From assembly GCA_020638955.1 (NCBI GenBank), contig JACKHO010000007.1, positions 372,001-436,000 on the forward strand: a DNA stretch of 64,000 bases. Reading direction: 5' to 3'. The notes beneath the pieces are model-generated. The model was not told the origin of the DNA. It did no database searches and worked only from the letters and a program-made list of their open reading frames with translations. The DNA comes from Planctomycetaceae bacterium. Its GTDB lineage: Bacteria; Planctomycetota; Planctomycetia; Planctomycetales; Planctomycetaceae. Numbering within the stretch: position 1 is the stretch's first letter; every line of letters begins with the position of its first letter. The position numbers were made by a program, and so were the translations under genes. Below are positions 44,033-52,860 of the stretch, piece by piece.

Positions 44033-45019
44033 CTAGCCCACGTGCCCGAGTCGACGGTATTCCGCAAGTTTGTTCCTCAATGTTCTGGATGTGATACCCA
44101 AGGTGCGGGCGGTCTCAGTTCGGTTGCCGTGCAGCGATTCGAGTCGTTTGAGAATGACGCGTCGTTCGATTTCACTCAGTGAGAGGGAAGTGCTTCCGAT
44201 GGACGGTTCGTCCTCATCATCAAATCGAGCGAGCCGTGGGAAAGTACCCGGCAACTCCAGTTTTGTGACGACCCTGGAGTCGGTCAGCAGGCAGGCGCGA
44301 AGCAGCACATTCCGCAGTTCGCGAATGTTGCCTGGCCAGTCGTGTTCCTGACATATCTTGATCACCAAATCGGAAACGCCCTCGATTTGGGATAATGCAT
44401 CGCGGTTGAATCGGGTGAGAAAATGGTTGATGAGTAGCGGGATGTCGTCCAACCGCTCACGCAAGGGTGGATTGTGCAGCGTCAGTGAACTAATTCGATG
44501 ATACAAGTCTTCTCGAAACCGCCCAGCCACAATTTCGGACTTCAATTTACGGTTAGTCGCCACGATAACCCGTGCACCAAGTTTCAGGATCTTGCCATCA
44601 CCCACGCGTTGAAAGTCACCTTCTTCGAGCACGCGGAGGAGTTTTGCCTGCGTTGGCAGCGGCAACTCCCCGAACTCGTCGAGGAAGACAGTTCCGCCTG
44701 CGGCCAGTTCGAAACATCCCTGCCGCTGTGCGACAGCTCCAGTGAACGCTCCGGTGGAGTGGCCGAAGAGTTCGCTTTCGACCAGTGTTTCCGTCAGCGC
44801 GGCACAGTTGACTGTCACCATCGGTCCAGCAGCGAACGGACTGTGCTGATGGACATAGTTCGCCAGCACTTCCTTGCCGGTTCCACTCTCACCGGTGATG
44901 AGAATCGTGGCTGATGACGCGGCAAACCGCCGTGTCATGTCGAGCAACTCCAACACACGCGGCGAACAGGTCACGAGATCTTCGGTTCCAGACTGATTCC
45001 GGACCGCTTGTTTTATCAT
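44033..45019 (-). CDS. Sigma-54-dependent transcriptional activator without receiver domain
   Basis: A 328-residue NtrC-type activator. It starts almost directly with the AAA+ domain: Walker A GESGTGKE (about 43-50), the sigma-54-contacting loop GAFTGAV (about 89-95), Walker B GGTVFLDEFGELP and an arginine-finger region FREDLYHRISSL. The C-terminus has a Fis-type helix-turn-helix (LHGNRTETARTLGITSRTLRN). No receiver, GAF or PAS domain precedes the AAA+ core, so control is likely by a partner or expression level. The adjacent sigma-54 promoter and fliK make it a FleQ/FlrA/FlbD-like flagellar regulator. Its ATG overlaps the stop of a 20-codon ORF. Confidence 0.93.
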   Translation of the reverse strand: MIKQAVRNQSGTEDLVTCSPRVLELLDMTRRFAASSATILITGESGTGKEVLANYVHQHSPFAAGPMVTVNCAALTETLVESELFGHSTGAFTGAVAQRQGCFELAAGGTVFLDEFGELPLPTQAKLLRVLEEGDFQRVGDGKILKLGARVIVATNRKLKSEIVAGRFREDLYHRISSLTLHNPPLRERLDDIPLLINHFLTRFNRDALSQIEGVSDLVIKICQEHDWPGNIRELRNVLLRACLLTDSRVVTKLELPGTFPRLARFDDEDEPSIGSTSLSLSEIERRVILKRLESLHGNRTETARTLGITSRTLRNKLAEYRRLGHVG

Positions 45020-45078
45020 TTCGATGTCCCCCCAATTTCTGCCATCAATACGTCAATCGCGAGCATTTCCCCCAACAT
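45016..45078 (-). CDS. 20-codon ORF coupled to the sigma-54 activator
   Basis: ATG 45078 opens a frame reading MLGEMLAIDVLMAEIGGTSK and stops at TGA 45018-45016, which overlaps the activator's start (ATGA). It begins 10 bases after the upstream coiled-coil gene's stop. It may be a true small protein, a leader peptide coupling translation, or chance. Confidence 0.35.
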   Translation of the reverse strand: MLGEMLAIDVLMAEIGGTSK

Positions 45079-45088
45079 GGTGGGTTAC

Positions 45089-45472
45089 TCACGTTTGGAT
45101 GCCCTCTCGGTACGCCTGAATTCCTTTCTGTTTCACCTGAACCTGCTGCACCTGCTCATAGCGCTTGCCACGTTGCTGCACGAGTTCATCAGTCAGTTCT
45201 AACAGTGCTTGCTGCAGTTGTGCCAGAACCTCGCGCGTCTGCTGGTACTGTCCATTCTCGGAGGCCTTCAGTTGCCTGGCCAGTTCCGGTATCAGCAGGC
45301 ACTCTGTTGACGTCGCCGCAACTTCTGCCGTGAACTTGTTGAGTTCCGCAAACGCACCGGGTGCCTGCTTCTGAAACAGTTCTCGAAGTCGCGCGATTTG
45401 CTGGAGCCGATTCTCAGCGAACAATCGGATTTCCGTTAGTCGCTCCGTCAAATCATTGCTTGAAGTCTTCAT
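45089..45472 (-). CDS. Coiled-coil protein in flagellar locus
   Basis: A 127-residue soluble, all-helical protein rich in Gln, Leu and Glu (LTEIRLFAENRLQQIARLRE, then a long C-terminal coil from QYQQTREVLAQLQQALLELT to QVQVKQKGIQAYREG). Position and size would suit a FlgN-like or FliT-like export chaperone, or FliJ-like protein, but no diagnostic motif is visible, so I leave it unnamed. Its start overlaps the end of the upstream gene by 20 bases, implying translational coupling. Confidence 0.7.
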   Translation of the reverse strand: MKTSSNDLTERLTEIRLFAENRLQQIARLRELFQKQAPGAFAELNKFTAEVAATSTECLLIPELARQLKASENGQYQQTREVLAQLQQALLELTDELVQQRGKRYEQVQQVQVKQKGIQAYREGIQT

Positions 45473-46304
45473 TTGCCGTCTCCGTCCGTTGATTCATGCC
45501 CGCCTGTAACTGCTGGCTACGTGCCGTGAGTTCGTTTCGTTCCCGCAAATGATCGAGCCACCACTTGGCGAGTTCACGTGTCCAGTCGGAGTCCGGACGA
45601 CCAACGATTTCACGGTAAAGCCGCGCGGCCTCCTTGTATTCTCCTATCCCACGGTGGCAGCAGGCGGTCAAGTACCGCCGCCAAATGATGTCGTCTGGCG
45701 AGAGTGACTCTTCCTTGAGCTGCTGCAGAACCTGTAGGCACTCCGCATGCTGGCCCGTCGCGAACAAACTCGAAGCAAGTGAGATACGATCGATTTCCCC
45801 ATTGATTGAACTGTCGTTGAGAACATCGTTTGGCAAAACTGCATCTGGCGAAGAAGTTCCAATCACCATGTCTTGCGGTGGAGACTTCTCGGTCTCTGAG
45901 GGCGGTATTTCATTCTTGGGCGGCTGATCCAAATACTGCTCCAACGGCATCGGAACGGGTGGAATTAGTGTGGGCTGAGGCGTTGGTCGTTCGACGGGGG
46001 GTGAAAGTGGAGCCGCTGGTAATTCTGGAACAGATGGTTCGGGTGCACGGACTTTCATGGCTTCAACACGCTGTCGCAACTGCTGCATTTGCATTTGCAG
46101 TTCCTGCAGCTTGGCACGCTTTCGTTCGAGGACCTGAGTTCCCTCTGTGGTGTCGTCGTTCAATGTGGGAAGTGCCGCAGGTGTGGGTAATGTGGGTGCT
46201 GGGATGTCGTCGGCCAAGGTGGTGATGTGCATGACGACCATCAACATGCCAATTCTACCGCCGACTTCCATCATGCGTCTGACTGTCCGTTGGATATCAA
46301 CCAT
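45453..46304 (-). CDS. Exported TPR-like protein with coiled coil and Pro-rich linker
   Basis: A 283-residue protein. A hydrophobic N-terminus (GGRIGMLMVVMHITTLADD) suggests export; a coiled coil follows (VLERKRAKLQELQMQMQQLR, about 55-85), then a Pro-rich linker (about 88-150) and a C-terminal TPR-like domain (LASSLFATGQHAECLQVLQQ, YKEAARLYREIVGRPDSDW). The layout is like that of CpoB/YbgF. No known flagellar role; its place between flagellar genes and coupling to the next gene suggest it serves flagellum assembly or its envelope anchoring. Confidence 0.75.
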   Translation of the reverse strand: MVDIQRTVRRMMEVGGRIGMLMVVMHITTLADDIPAPTLPTPAALPTLNDDTTEGTQVLERKRAKLQELQMQMQQLRQRVEAMKVRAPEPSVPELPAAPLSPPVERPTPQPTLIPPVPMPLEQYLDQPPKNEIPPSETEKSPPQDMVIGTSSPDAVLPNDVLNDSSINGEIDRISLASSLFATGQHAECLQVLQQLKEESLSPDDIIWRRYLTACCHRGIGEYKEAARLYREIVGRPDSDWTRELAKWWLDHLRERNELTARSQQLQAGMNQRTETANEDFKQ

Positions 46305-46315
46305 TTGTCATCGCC

Positions 46316-48535
46316 TTATTGAATGGGGGCGGACTCGCCCGGTTGTGTCTGCGGTGAGAGGCCGACGAAGCAGCGAATTGCTTCGCTGTGACGACCATTG
46401 CTCTGGTAACAATGTCCCAGCGTCTTCAGGAGTTCGCGTCGAAACTCGGGCGAGGCCTGTTCTGCGGAGAGAAGTTCTTCGCAAACGCGAATGGCTTCCT
46501 CAAGTTTCCCGGCGCGCTGCAGCAGTCGAGCCTCGTCCAGTTTTTTCTGCAACGCTGTGTCGCTATCGCTACCCGAAGATTCAAAAGCGAGGAGCGAAGC
46601 GATGTCGCCGACTGTTTCGCGGACCAGTTTGTGCAGTCCCGGACCAGTGCTTCTGATGTCGACGTTTTCCGCCAGTTCACGACATTCTGCAATCATGCCG
46701 AGTTCACGATAGGCGCGAATTTGAAGCAAATCCCACGTGCCGCCAAACATCGATTCCTGATGCACGTTCGTCACAGCGGTCAACAGATTGCGGCCCATGT
46801 ATTCCCGTTCCGAAGGTTGACTGGCGTTGAATCGAATTAACGCCATGAGGAACGCCGCCTGATCATCAACCGGGGGAAGCTTGATGGCCTCTTGCGCTTC
46901 CCAGAGTACGCGACTGGCAGACGTGTATTCGTCCTGGAGAAGGTACGCGGTCGAAAGGAGTAGGGCGGCGCGACCTCGCAATTCATCCCGTCCAATGCTC
47001 ATGCTACGCGTCAACTGCGGAATTGCCTTGTCGGGTTGATTGTCTTCCAGAAGAATGTTCCCGGCAAACAAGTAGGCAGCCGCAACATAGATTTCGCCAT
47101 CCATTTGGTCGGCAGCGTGCAACATGGCTTCGAGCGCTTCATCCCGGCGATTTGCGAGCAAGTAACACTTACCGAGATTAAGCCACGTCACGGTTGCCTC
47201 GGTTCCGGAAACTCCGCGACTGACAATTTGCCGCAGCGGCTGAATGGCCTGATCGTATTCCCCTTGCACAACCGCACGGCGGGCGAGATCGGTCAGCAAT
47301 GTGGGGAGGACAGAAGTATCGGAGGCTTGTGTCAGTGCATATTGCAGATAACGCGTTCCACGTCGTCGGTATGCGAACTGCAACGTGTCGGAGATTTGCC
47401 CCTCGACGCCGCCGAAGAATTCGCGCGTACTCATCAGTTGAAGAGTAAGTCCGTCGTGCGTCCATTCCACGTCGAACGGCAGTAGAACTCCATCAAGCAG
47501 TGTGTCGAGCGACAGCTCAGGGGAGTCAAGACTGGTGGTATGTCCGCGTAGCCGGTGACGCGCTTCGTCAGTGATCCGAACGGTCCAGCCCATTTCACGT
47601 CCGATTTGTTCCATCAAGTCTTCCGTGGGCCAGCCGGGGCATTGGACAACGGCCACTACCTGATGTGGCCTGGTACCAATTTGTCGTTGCCGACTCATTG
47701 CGAATTCACGCGGCGGCTCCGGCGGGGGATTGGTTCCTCCGGCGTCCCATTGGTCTAGAATGTGTTCCGGTTTCAACATGACATGCGGCGCGTGCAGTGT
47801 TTTCAGGTCGAGAATACTCTTGGGGCTCACAGCTTCTTCACGTGTCCCCAGCATGGCGGTTGCGAGAGCCACACTTCGTTCGCCCCGCAACTCTTTGGAC
47901 AAGGAACGCCCATGTTTCATGAGCTGGTTCAACAGCATTGAGGCGGCAAGCGATGACTCGTCTCGCTCTTGAAACTGAGCGGCCAGACGCAGAATGAGAC
48001 ACGCACGCTGCGTGATATCGTCGGTGCGTTGAAATGCTTCCTGATACGCCCACTGGCAGCGAGTCGAATCGCCAGAGAGTTCATGTGCCAGTCCCGCGAT
48101 AAGAAACGCCCGTGCCGATAACCGCATTTGCTGGGGATGCTCTCGCGCGTCATCAATGAGCGAATCGATTTCGACGGCCGCCGCGGCGACGTCACCTTCC
48201 ACTAGCAGTGTCTCAGCAGCATTGAGTCGCTCGGCGACTGACCGCAGGCTGGAGCTCTCACTGCTCACCATGAAGTCATTGAGGGCCACCGTTTCTGCAT
48301 CGATCTGAACAGAATCCGGTTCGAATACCGGCGCGGGGGGGAGATCTGTAGCTGACATAGGGGGCAATTCAGGCGATGTGGCCAACTCCTCGTCCGACGA
48401 TTCCGTCTGCTGGCTGTTCAAGATGAGTGCCCCCAGCGTCACCAGCGCGCAAAGCAGCGCGATCCCCATCACCCATAACAAGGGAGCGAGGAACAACTTG
48501 GCTGGTGCGGGATTTGGGACTGGTGGTCGAGTCAT
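46316..48535 (-). CDS. Membrane-anchored TPR protein with STN-like segment
   Basis: A 739-residue protein: short Pro-rich cytoplasmic N-terminus, one membrane helix (PLLWVMGIALLCALVTLGALIL), and a large periplasmic part made of TPR repeats (AETLLVEGDVAAAAVEIDSL, AVVQGEYDQAIQPLRQIV, LGKCYLLANRRDEALEAML, LLSAEQASPEFRRELLKTLG). At about 300-375 a non-TPR region (LMEQIGREMGWTVRITDEAR, LDTLLDGVLLPFDVEWTHDG) resembles the STN/secretin short domain. Function unknown; possibly an outer-membrane or peptidoglycan assembly factor for the flagellum. Start: ATG 48535 is preferred over GTG 48544. First gene of the minus-strand run. Confidence 0.8.
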   Translation of the reverse strand: MTRPPVPNPAPAKLFLAPLLWVMGIALLCALVTLGALILNSQQTESSDEELATSPELPPMSATDLPPAPVFEPDSVQIDAETVALNDFMVSSESSSLRSVAERLNAAETLLVEGDVAAAAVEIDSLIDDAREHPQQMRLSARAFLIAGLAHELSGDSTRCQWAYQEAFQRTDDITQRACLILRLAAQFQERDESSLAASMLLNQLMKHGRSLSKELRGERSVALATAMLGTREEAVSPKSILDLKTLHAPHVMLKPEHILDQWDAGGTNPPPEPPREFAMSRQRQIGTRPHQVVAVVQCPGWPTEDLMEQIGREMGWTVRITDEARHRLRGHTTSLDSPELSLDTLLDGVLLPFDVEWTHDGLTLQLMSTREFFGGVEGQISDTLQFAYRRRGTRYLQYALTQASDTSVLPTLLTDLARRAVVQGEYDQAIQPLRQIVSRGVSGTEATVTWLNLGKCYLLANRRDEALEAMLHAADQMDGEIYVAAAYLFAGNILLEDNQPDKAIPQLTRSMSIGRDELRGRAALLLSTAYLLQDEYTSASRVLWEAQEAIKLPPVDDQAAFLMALIRFNASQPSEREYMGRNLLTAVTNVHQESMFGGTWDLLQIRAYRELGMIAECRELAENVDIRSTGPGLHKLVRETVGDIASLLAFESSGSDSDTALQKKLDEARLLQRAGKLEEAIRVCEELLSAEQASPEFRRELLKTLGHCYQSNGRHSEAIRCFVGLSPQTQPGESAPIQ

Positions 48536-48711
48536 ACGATTCACACAGCGAACACATGAAATGTCGCAGTAGTCAACCTGTTCGACACAACCCGCAGAGT
48601 CCCCCTAACCGAAATTCTGGCTTTTTGCTCAATCGTGTCGGAATCAGGGCAAGCCCTCACGCTGCGCTTCGATGAATGTCCTGAACTTGGTGTTCGCAAG
48701 AGGACAGACAC

Positions 48712-48990
48712 ATGAAGATCAATCATAGCTCTCACCAACTCCCGCAACCGAAGTTGGCCAGCAGTCGGGACAGTGCCCCGACCGGTCGATCCAGCGGCGC
48801 TGGGGAAGCGGGACGCGCGAACGAATCGACTTCTAATGTGTATGCCGACTTGCTGGCGGGTGTCAGGGAAGACCAACTCGTGCGACCAACTCGAGTCGCC
48901 GAGGCCAAGGACAAACTGCAATCGGGCGCGCTCAACACGCGGGCGGTTGCAGATGAAGCGGCAGCAGCCCTGCTGAGAGAGTTTTCCTGA
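48712..48990 (+). CDS. flgM: FlgM-like anti-sigma factor
   Basis: A 92-residue protein with a disordered polar N-terminus and a helical C-terminus, DQLVRPTRVAEAKDKLQSGA followed by LNTRAVADEAAAALLREF, which matches FlgM's conserved R-x-x-x-V-x-x-x-K-x-x-I-x-x-G-x-Y/L...IAxxLL pattern. FlgM holds the flagellar sigma factor FliA inactive until the hook is finished and FlgM is exported. It sits directly upstream of flagellin, consistent with that role. AAGAGGA precedes the ATG. Similarity is limited, as usual for FlgM. Confidence 0.7.
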   Translation: MKINHSSHQLPQPKLASSRDSAPTGRSSGAGEAGRANESTSNVYADLLAGVREDQLVRPTRVAEAKDKLQSGALNTRAVADEAAAALLREFS

Positions 48991-49000
48991 CCCCGGTGAG

Positions 49001-49033
49001 GTGAACCGAACTAACCCACTCCCTCCGGTTCAC
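49001..49033. promoter_or_regulatory. Hairpin in the flagellin leader
   Basis: GTGAACCG (49001-49008) and CGGTTCAC (49026-49033) form a perfect 8-bp stem with a 17-base loop, 32 bases before the flagellin start. It may stabilise the flagellin mRNA or be a regulator's operator. Confidence 0.45.
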
Positions 49034-49065
49034 TTCGCAGCCAACTACAGAAAGAAGGTTTCGTC

Positions 49066-50484
49066 ATGGCATTGTCCATTACCAACAACGTGGCTTCGCT
49101 GAACGCGCAGTCCAACCTGACGCGAGCGAACTCCAACCTCGCCAAGTCGGTGGAACGTCTCTCCTCCGGGTTGAAAATCAACCGCGGTTCAGACGGTCCC
49201 GCCGCTCTGGTGATTTCCGAAAAGCAGCGTGCTCAAATTGCCGGTCTGAATCAGGCCATTGAGAACTCGGAGAAGGCCGTTTCGCTCGTGCAGACGGCGG
49301 AAGGTGCTTTGACGGAAATCAACTCGCTGCTCGTTAAAGTCCGTAGCCTCGCCATCGACTCGGCCAACGCCGGTGTGAACGACAACGACGCTCTGGCAGC
49401 CAACCAGGCCGAAATCGCCAACGCGTTGGATACGATTAACCGGATCGCAGACAACACGCAGTTCGGTACCAAGAAACTGCTCAACGGCGACGCAGGTATC
49501 GGCGGTGTGGCTTCAGACGCAGACGTCACCTTCGTTTCCGGAAACTCCAACACTTCTGCTGGAACGTATGCGATTAGCGTAAGTACTGTTGGCGAACGTG
49601 CGACGACAGATGCCGGTACCGCTCAGTCTGCTGCTCTGGCCGCTGACGAAGTGCTGACGGTGAATGGTGTGGCTATCTCGCTGAATGCTGGTTCGACTCA
49701 GACTCAGGTCATCAACCGCATTAACGAGTACAGCTCGCAAACCGGCGTCACCGCCGATGCGAACGGTGCTGGTGGTGCCACCCGGTTGTACACCTCGGAA
49801 TTCGGCTCAAACGCCTCACTGTCCGTTGTATCCAACACCGCCGCAGCCGCAACGAGTTCGGGTTTCGGTACGACCGCCGTGACTGACACCGGTGTTGATA
49901 TTCAGGCCTCGATTGATGGTACGACCTACACCGGAACGGGAAATCTCGTAACCGCGAACTCCGGCTCCGCCAGCGGACTCACAATTCGTGTTGGCGTTGC
50001 CGCAGCCGATGCAACCGTCACCGAAACGGGTGCACAGGGGAACGTCACCGTCACCGACAACTCGCTCGTCTTCCAGATTGGTGCGAACGCGAATCAGACT
50101 GCGAAAATTGCGATTGGCAAGTCCAATCCTGGCTCGCTTGGTGTTGGTGTAACTGGCAATCAGTTCTCCAGCCTGGCCGACATTGATGTCACTTCGGCAT
50201 CGAAGGCTCAGGATGCCATTAGCGTTATCGATGCTGCTATCGACGACATCACCAATCTGCGGGGTGATCTCGGAGCTTTCCAGTCGAACACGCTCTCGTC
50301 CACCGCGAACAACCTCCGTGCCACGTTGGAGAACACGGTGAACGCTGAGTCTGTCATTCGTGACACCGACTTCGCTGCCGAAATCGCCAACTTCACCAAG
50401 AACCAGGTGCTGGTACAGGCCGGTACTTCGGTGCTCGGAAATGCCAACCAGTTGCCGCAGCAAATCCTTTCGCTGCTGCGATAG
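49066..50484 (+). CDS. fliC: Flagellin
   Basis: Filament subunit, 472 residues. N-terminal D0/D1 (1-140): MALSITNNVASLNAQSNLTR, VERLSSGLKINRGSDGPAAL, ALTEINSLLVKVRSLAIDSA, NTQFGTKKLLNG. The central region (about 145-390) is Thr/Ser/Ala/Gly-rich and surface exposed, with FlaG-like VSTVGERATTDAG stretches. C-terminal D1/D0 (about 400-472): AISVIDAAIDDITNLRGDLG, NLRATLENTVNAESVIRDTD, VLVQAGTSVLGNANQLPQQI, ending LSLLR. AAGAAGG precedes the ATG. A hairpin after the stop may terminate or protect its transcript. Confidence 0.97.
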   Translation: MALSITNNVASLNAQSNLTRANSNLAKSVERLSSGLKINRGSDGPAALVISEKQRAQIAGLNQAIENSEKAVSLVQTAEGALTEINSLLVKVRSLAIDSANAGVNDNDALAANQAEIANALDTINRIADNTQFGTKKLLNGDAGIGGVASDADVTFVSGNSNTSAGTYAISVSTVGERATTDAGTAQSAALAADEVLTVNGVAISLNAGSTQTQVINRINEYSSQTGVTADANGAGGATRLYTSEFGSNASLSVVSNTAAAATSSGFGTTAVTDTGVDIQASIDGTTYTGTGNLVTANSGSASGLTIRVGVAAADATVTETGAQGNVTVTDNSLVFQIGANANQTAKIAIGKSNPGSLGVGVTGNQFSSLADIDVTSASKAQDAISVIDAAIDDITNLRGDLGAFQSNTLSSTANNLRATLENTVNAESVIRDTDFAAEIANFTKNQVLVQAGTSVLGNANQLPQQILSLLR

Positions 50485-50503
50485 TTTCTCGCGACCAAAG
50501 GTC

Positions 50504-50538
50504 CTCCATCAGTACCCCACTCCGAGGTACTGGTGGAG
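50504..50538 (+). terminator. Hairpin after flagellin gene
   Basis: CTCCATCAGTACC (50504-50516) pairs with GGTACTGGTGGAG (50526-50538), 13 bp with one T-G wobble and a 9-base loop. Only a short T-run follows a few bases later, so it may be a weak terminator or an mRNA-stabilising structure. Confidence 0.6.
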
Positions 50539-50613
50539 TGATCGGAGGTTTTGCAATTTGATCATCCAACTCTCCAATTCACGAATTCCAGTGGACGCAG
50601 CGTCGAGGTCGAC

Positions 50614-52605
50614 ATGATTACCATCGATGGACTCGTTTCCGGAATCGACACGCAAGCCATCCTCGACGGCCTGCTTCAAATCCAGAAGCAGCGCCTGGAT
50701 CGACTGACCCTGCAGAAGCAGGAAGTCCTCACCAAGCAAGCCGCCTTCCAAGGCATTGAAGCCTCGGTTGTCTCTTTTCGCAGCGCCATTTCGCGGCTGG
50801 TTCGCAGTCGTGGCAGTGTCTTCTCTCAAAGCGAAATCACCAGCTCTGATGACTCCGTCGTCACGGCGACATCCAAAGGGGAAGTCGCCCCGGGGGTGTT
50901 TCATGTTTCTGTGGAATCAATCGCTCGTGCTCATCAGGTGGCGTCCCAGTCTTTGTCCACGGCGGACTCACTGGTCACTCAGGGAACATTAGAGATTCGT
51001 TCCGGCAACGGCCCGGTGGCGACCATTACGGTTGATGACTCCAACGACACACTGCAAGGTGTCACCGACTCTATTAACGCCGCAGATGTCGGAGTCTCAG
51101 CTGCCATCATTCAGGATGGAACCGGCTACCGCATTCTGCTCACCGCAGATGAAACAGGGACCGACAACGAACTCCAAATCACAAACAACCTCGCTGCCGA
51201 CAATGGCGGTGCCACGCAGGTGTTGTTCGACTTGAATTCACCTGTGCAGGAAGCGGCAAACTCGATTGTTCAGTTGGGACAAGGTGCGGGAGCAATTCAG
51301 GCGGTCTCGCAGGACACACAACTCGACGGGCTCATTCCAAATTTATCGCTCGACTTACTGAAGGCTGCGCCGGGCGAAGTAGTGACCATTCAAATTCGCC
51401 CGGACACGGAAGCCTCAAAGACGGCCATCAACGATTTCGTCGATGCTTACAACAGCCTCATCGAATCGATTGCGCAACAAACGCGTTACGTCGCCGAGAC
51501 CGATCAGGCCGGTGTACTGCTCGGCGAGAATGCCGTCCTCGACATTCAGAATCGAATTCAAAGTGCGCTGCAGGAAGCTGTGGGCGGAATCGATGGAAAA
51601 TTGAATCGCCTCACCGCCATCGGGATTTCGTTCAACGACGATGGCACGCTGCTTGTCGATTCCGGTCGGTTAGATGATGTCCTGGCCGGGCGTGTGGAGG
51701 GAATCACCAGCAAGGACGTACAACGTTTGTTCGCTTTGACCGGTGAGTCGACCAACAGTGGCGTCAGCTTCCTGCTCGGCTCAAGTCGAACTTTGCCTTC
51801 ATCTGTGCCGTATGAAGTGGACATCAGTCGCGCGGCGGAACGAGCCGAATTGACCGGCGCCACTTCGCTCGCCGCGAGTACTGTTATTGATGGATCAAAC
51901 GACAACGCGGTACTCACTGTCGACTCGCAGCAAATTGAAATCAACCTCGAGCATGGTACGTATTCGCAGGCAGAGCTCGTTGATTTGGTAGCCAGCACCA
52001 TCAACTCGCAACCTGACTTATTAGGTCGACGGGCTACCGGAATCCTGAATGGTGATGGTACGTTCACTCTTCGATCTGACTCGTACGGCCAGACGTCGGA
52101 ACTTACGTTGGAGTCGGGAACTCTACTGGCCAGTATCGGTTTCAGCGGTGGAGAAACGGACAAAGGAGTCGACGTCGCCGGGCGGTTTCTCGTGAATGGC
52201 GTCGCGGAAGATGCCTCGGGCAGCGGACGCGTACTCACAGGACTTTCAGGAAATGATCATACGGCGGACTTACAATTGCTGGTAACGCTTTCAGCTGGTG
52301 ACATCACTCCTGACTCCGAAGCAGATTTGACGGTCACTCAAGGAATTGGATCACGTCTGGACAGCCTGCTGGGAAAACTGCTCGACGTGGACAATGGTCA
52401 GCTGGGAATTGTCAAACGGGGATTTGATGCCCGGGCCGAATCGATCCAGACCACAATCGACCGGCAGAACGAAACATTTGATTTGCAACGTGACCGCCTG
52501 CTGAGAGAACTCATCTCGCTCGAATCGGCCATCAGTCAAATCCAGAACACAAGCTCACTGCTCGGCGCCCAATTGGCGTCATTGCCGAATCCATCAAGGA
52601 ATTAG
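50614..52605 (+). CDS. fliD: Flagellar filament capping protein FliD
   Basis: Caps the growing filament and inserts flagellin. The 663-residue product starts MITIDGLVSGIDTQAILDGL, then QKQRLDRLTLQKQEVLTKQA and FQGIEASVVSFRSAISRLV. FliD-N and FliD-C domains are visible: SSDDSVVTATSKGEVAPGVF, DNELQITNNL, and the C-terminal coil (IGSRLDSLLGKLLDVDNGQL, then a QTTIDRQNETFDLQRDRLLR segment). Central extra beta domains (about 330-580) make it longer than the 467-residue Salmonella protein. Start: GAGGT 4 bases before ATG 50614; the frame extends upstream to 50551 without a better start. Confidence 0.93.
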   Translation: MITIDGLVSGIDTQAILDGLLQIQKQRLDRLTLQKQEVLTKQAAFQGIEASVVSFRSAISRLVRSRGSVFSQSEITSSDDSVVTATSKGEVAPGVFHVSVESIARAHQVASQSLSTADSLVTQGTLEIRSGNGPVATITVDDSNDTLQGVTDSINAADVGVSAAIIQDGTGYRILLTADETGTDNELQITNNLAADNGGATQVLFDLNSPVQEAANSIVQLGQGAGAIQAVSQDTQLDGLIPNLSLDLLKAAPGEVVTIQIRPDTEASKTAINDFVDAYNSLIESIAQQTRYVAETDQAGVLLGENAVLDIQNRIQSALQEAVGGIDGKLNRLTAIGISFNDDGTLLVDSGRLDDVLAGRVEGITSKDVQRLFALTGESTNSGVSFLLGSSRTLPSSVPYEVDISRAAERAELTGATSLAASTVIDGSNDNAVLTVDSQQIEINLEHGTYSQAELVDLVASTINSQPDLLGRRATGILNGDGTFTLRSDSYGQTSELTLESGTLLASIGFSGGETDKGVDVAGRFLVNGVAEDASGSGRVLTGLSGNDHTADLQLLVTLSAGDITPDSEADLTVTQGIGSRLDSLLGKLLDVDNGQLGIVKRGFDARAESIQTTIDRQNETFDLQRDRLLRELISLESAISQIQNTSSLLGAQLASLPNPSRN

Positions 52606-52860
52606 CACAAGTTTTCAAGGGGCTTGTGAGCCAATTGCGATAAATCCGAACTATTCGCCCTAGCCCGGACCGCAGGCCGCTGATGATTGCCGGAACTACG
52701 CAAACAACAATCGAGCATTCCCAAAATCATCTGTTTGTCGGAGTAGTCTTCCGCGGCCGAAGTTCCGGCATCACTTCCGTTTGCTTCGGTCCGGCCTACA
52801 TTCCTTCACCCATCCTGCGAATTATTACGGTCACAGCATTTGTCAACATGAGAGGTTCCC

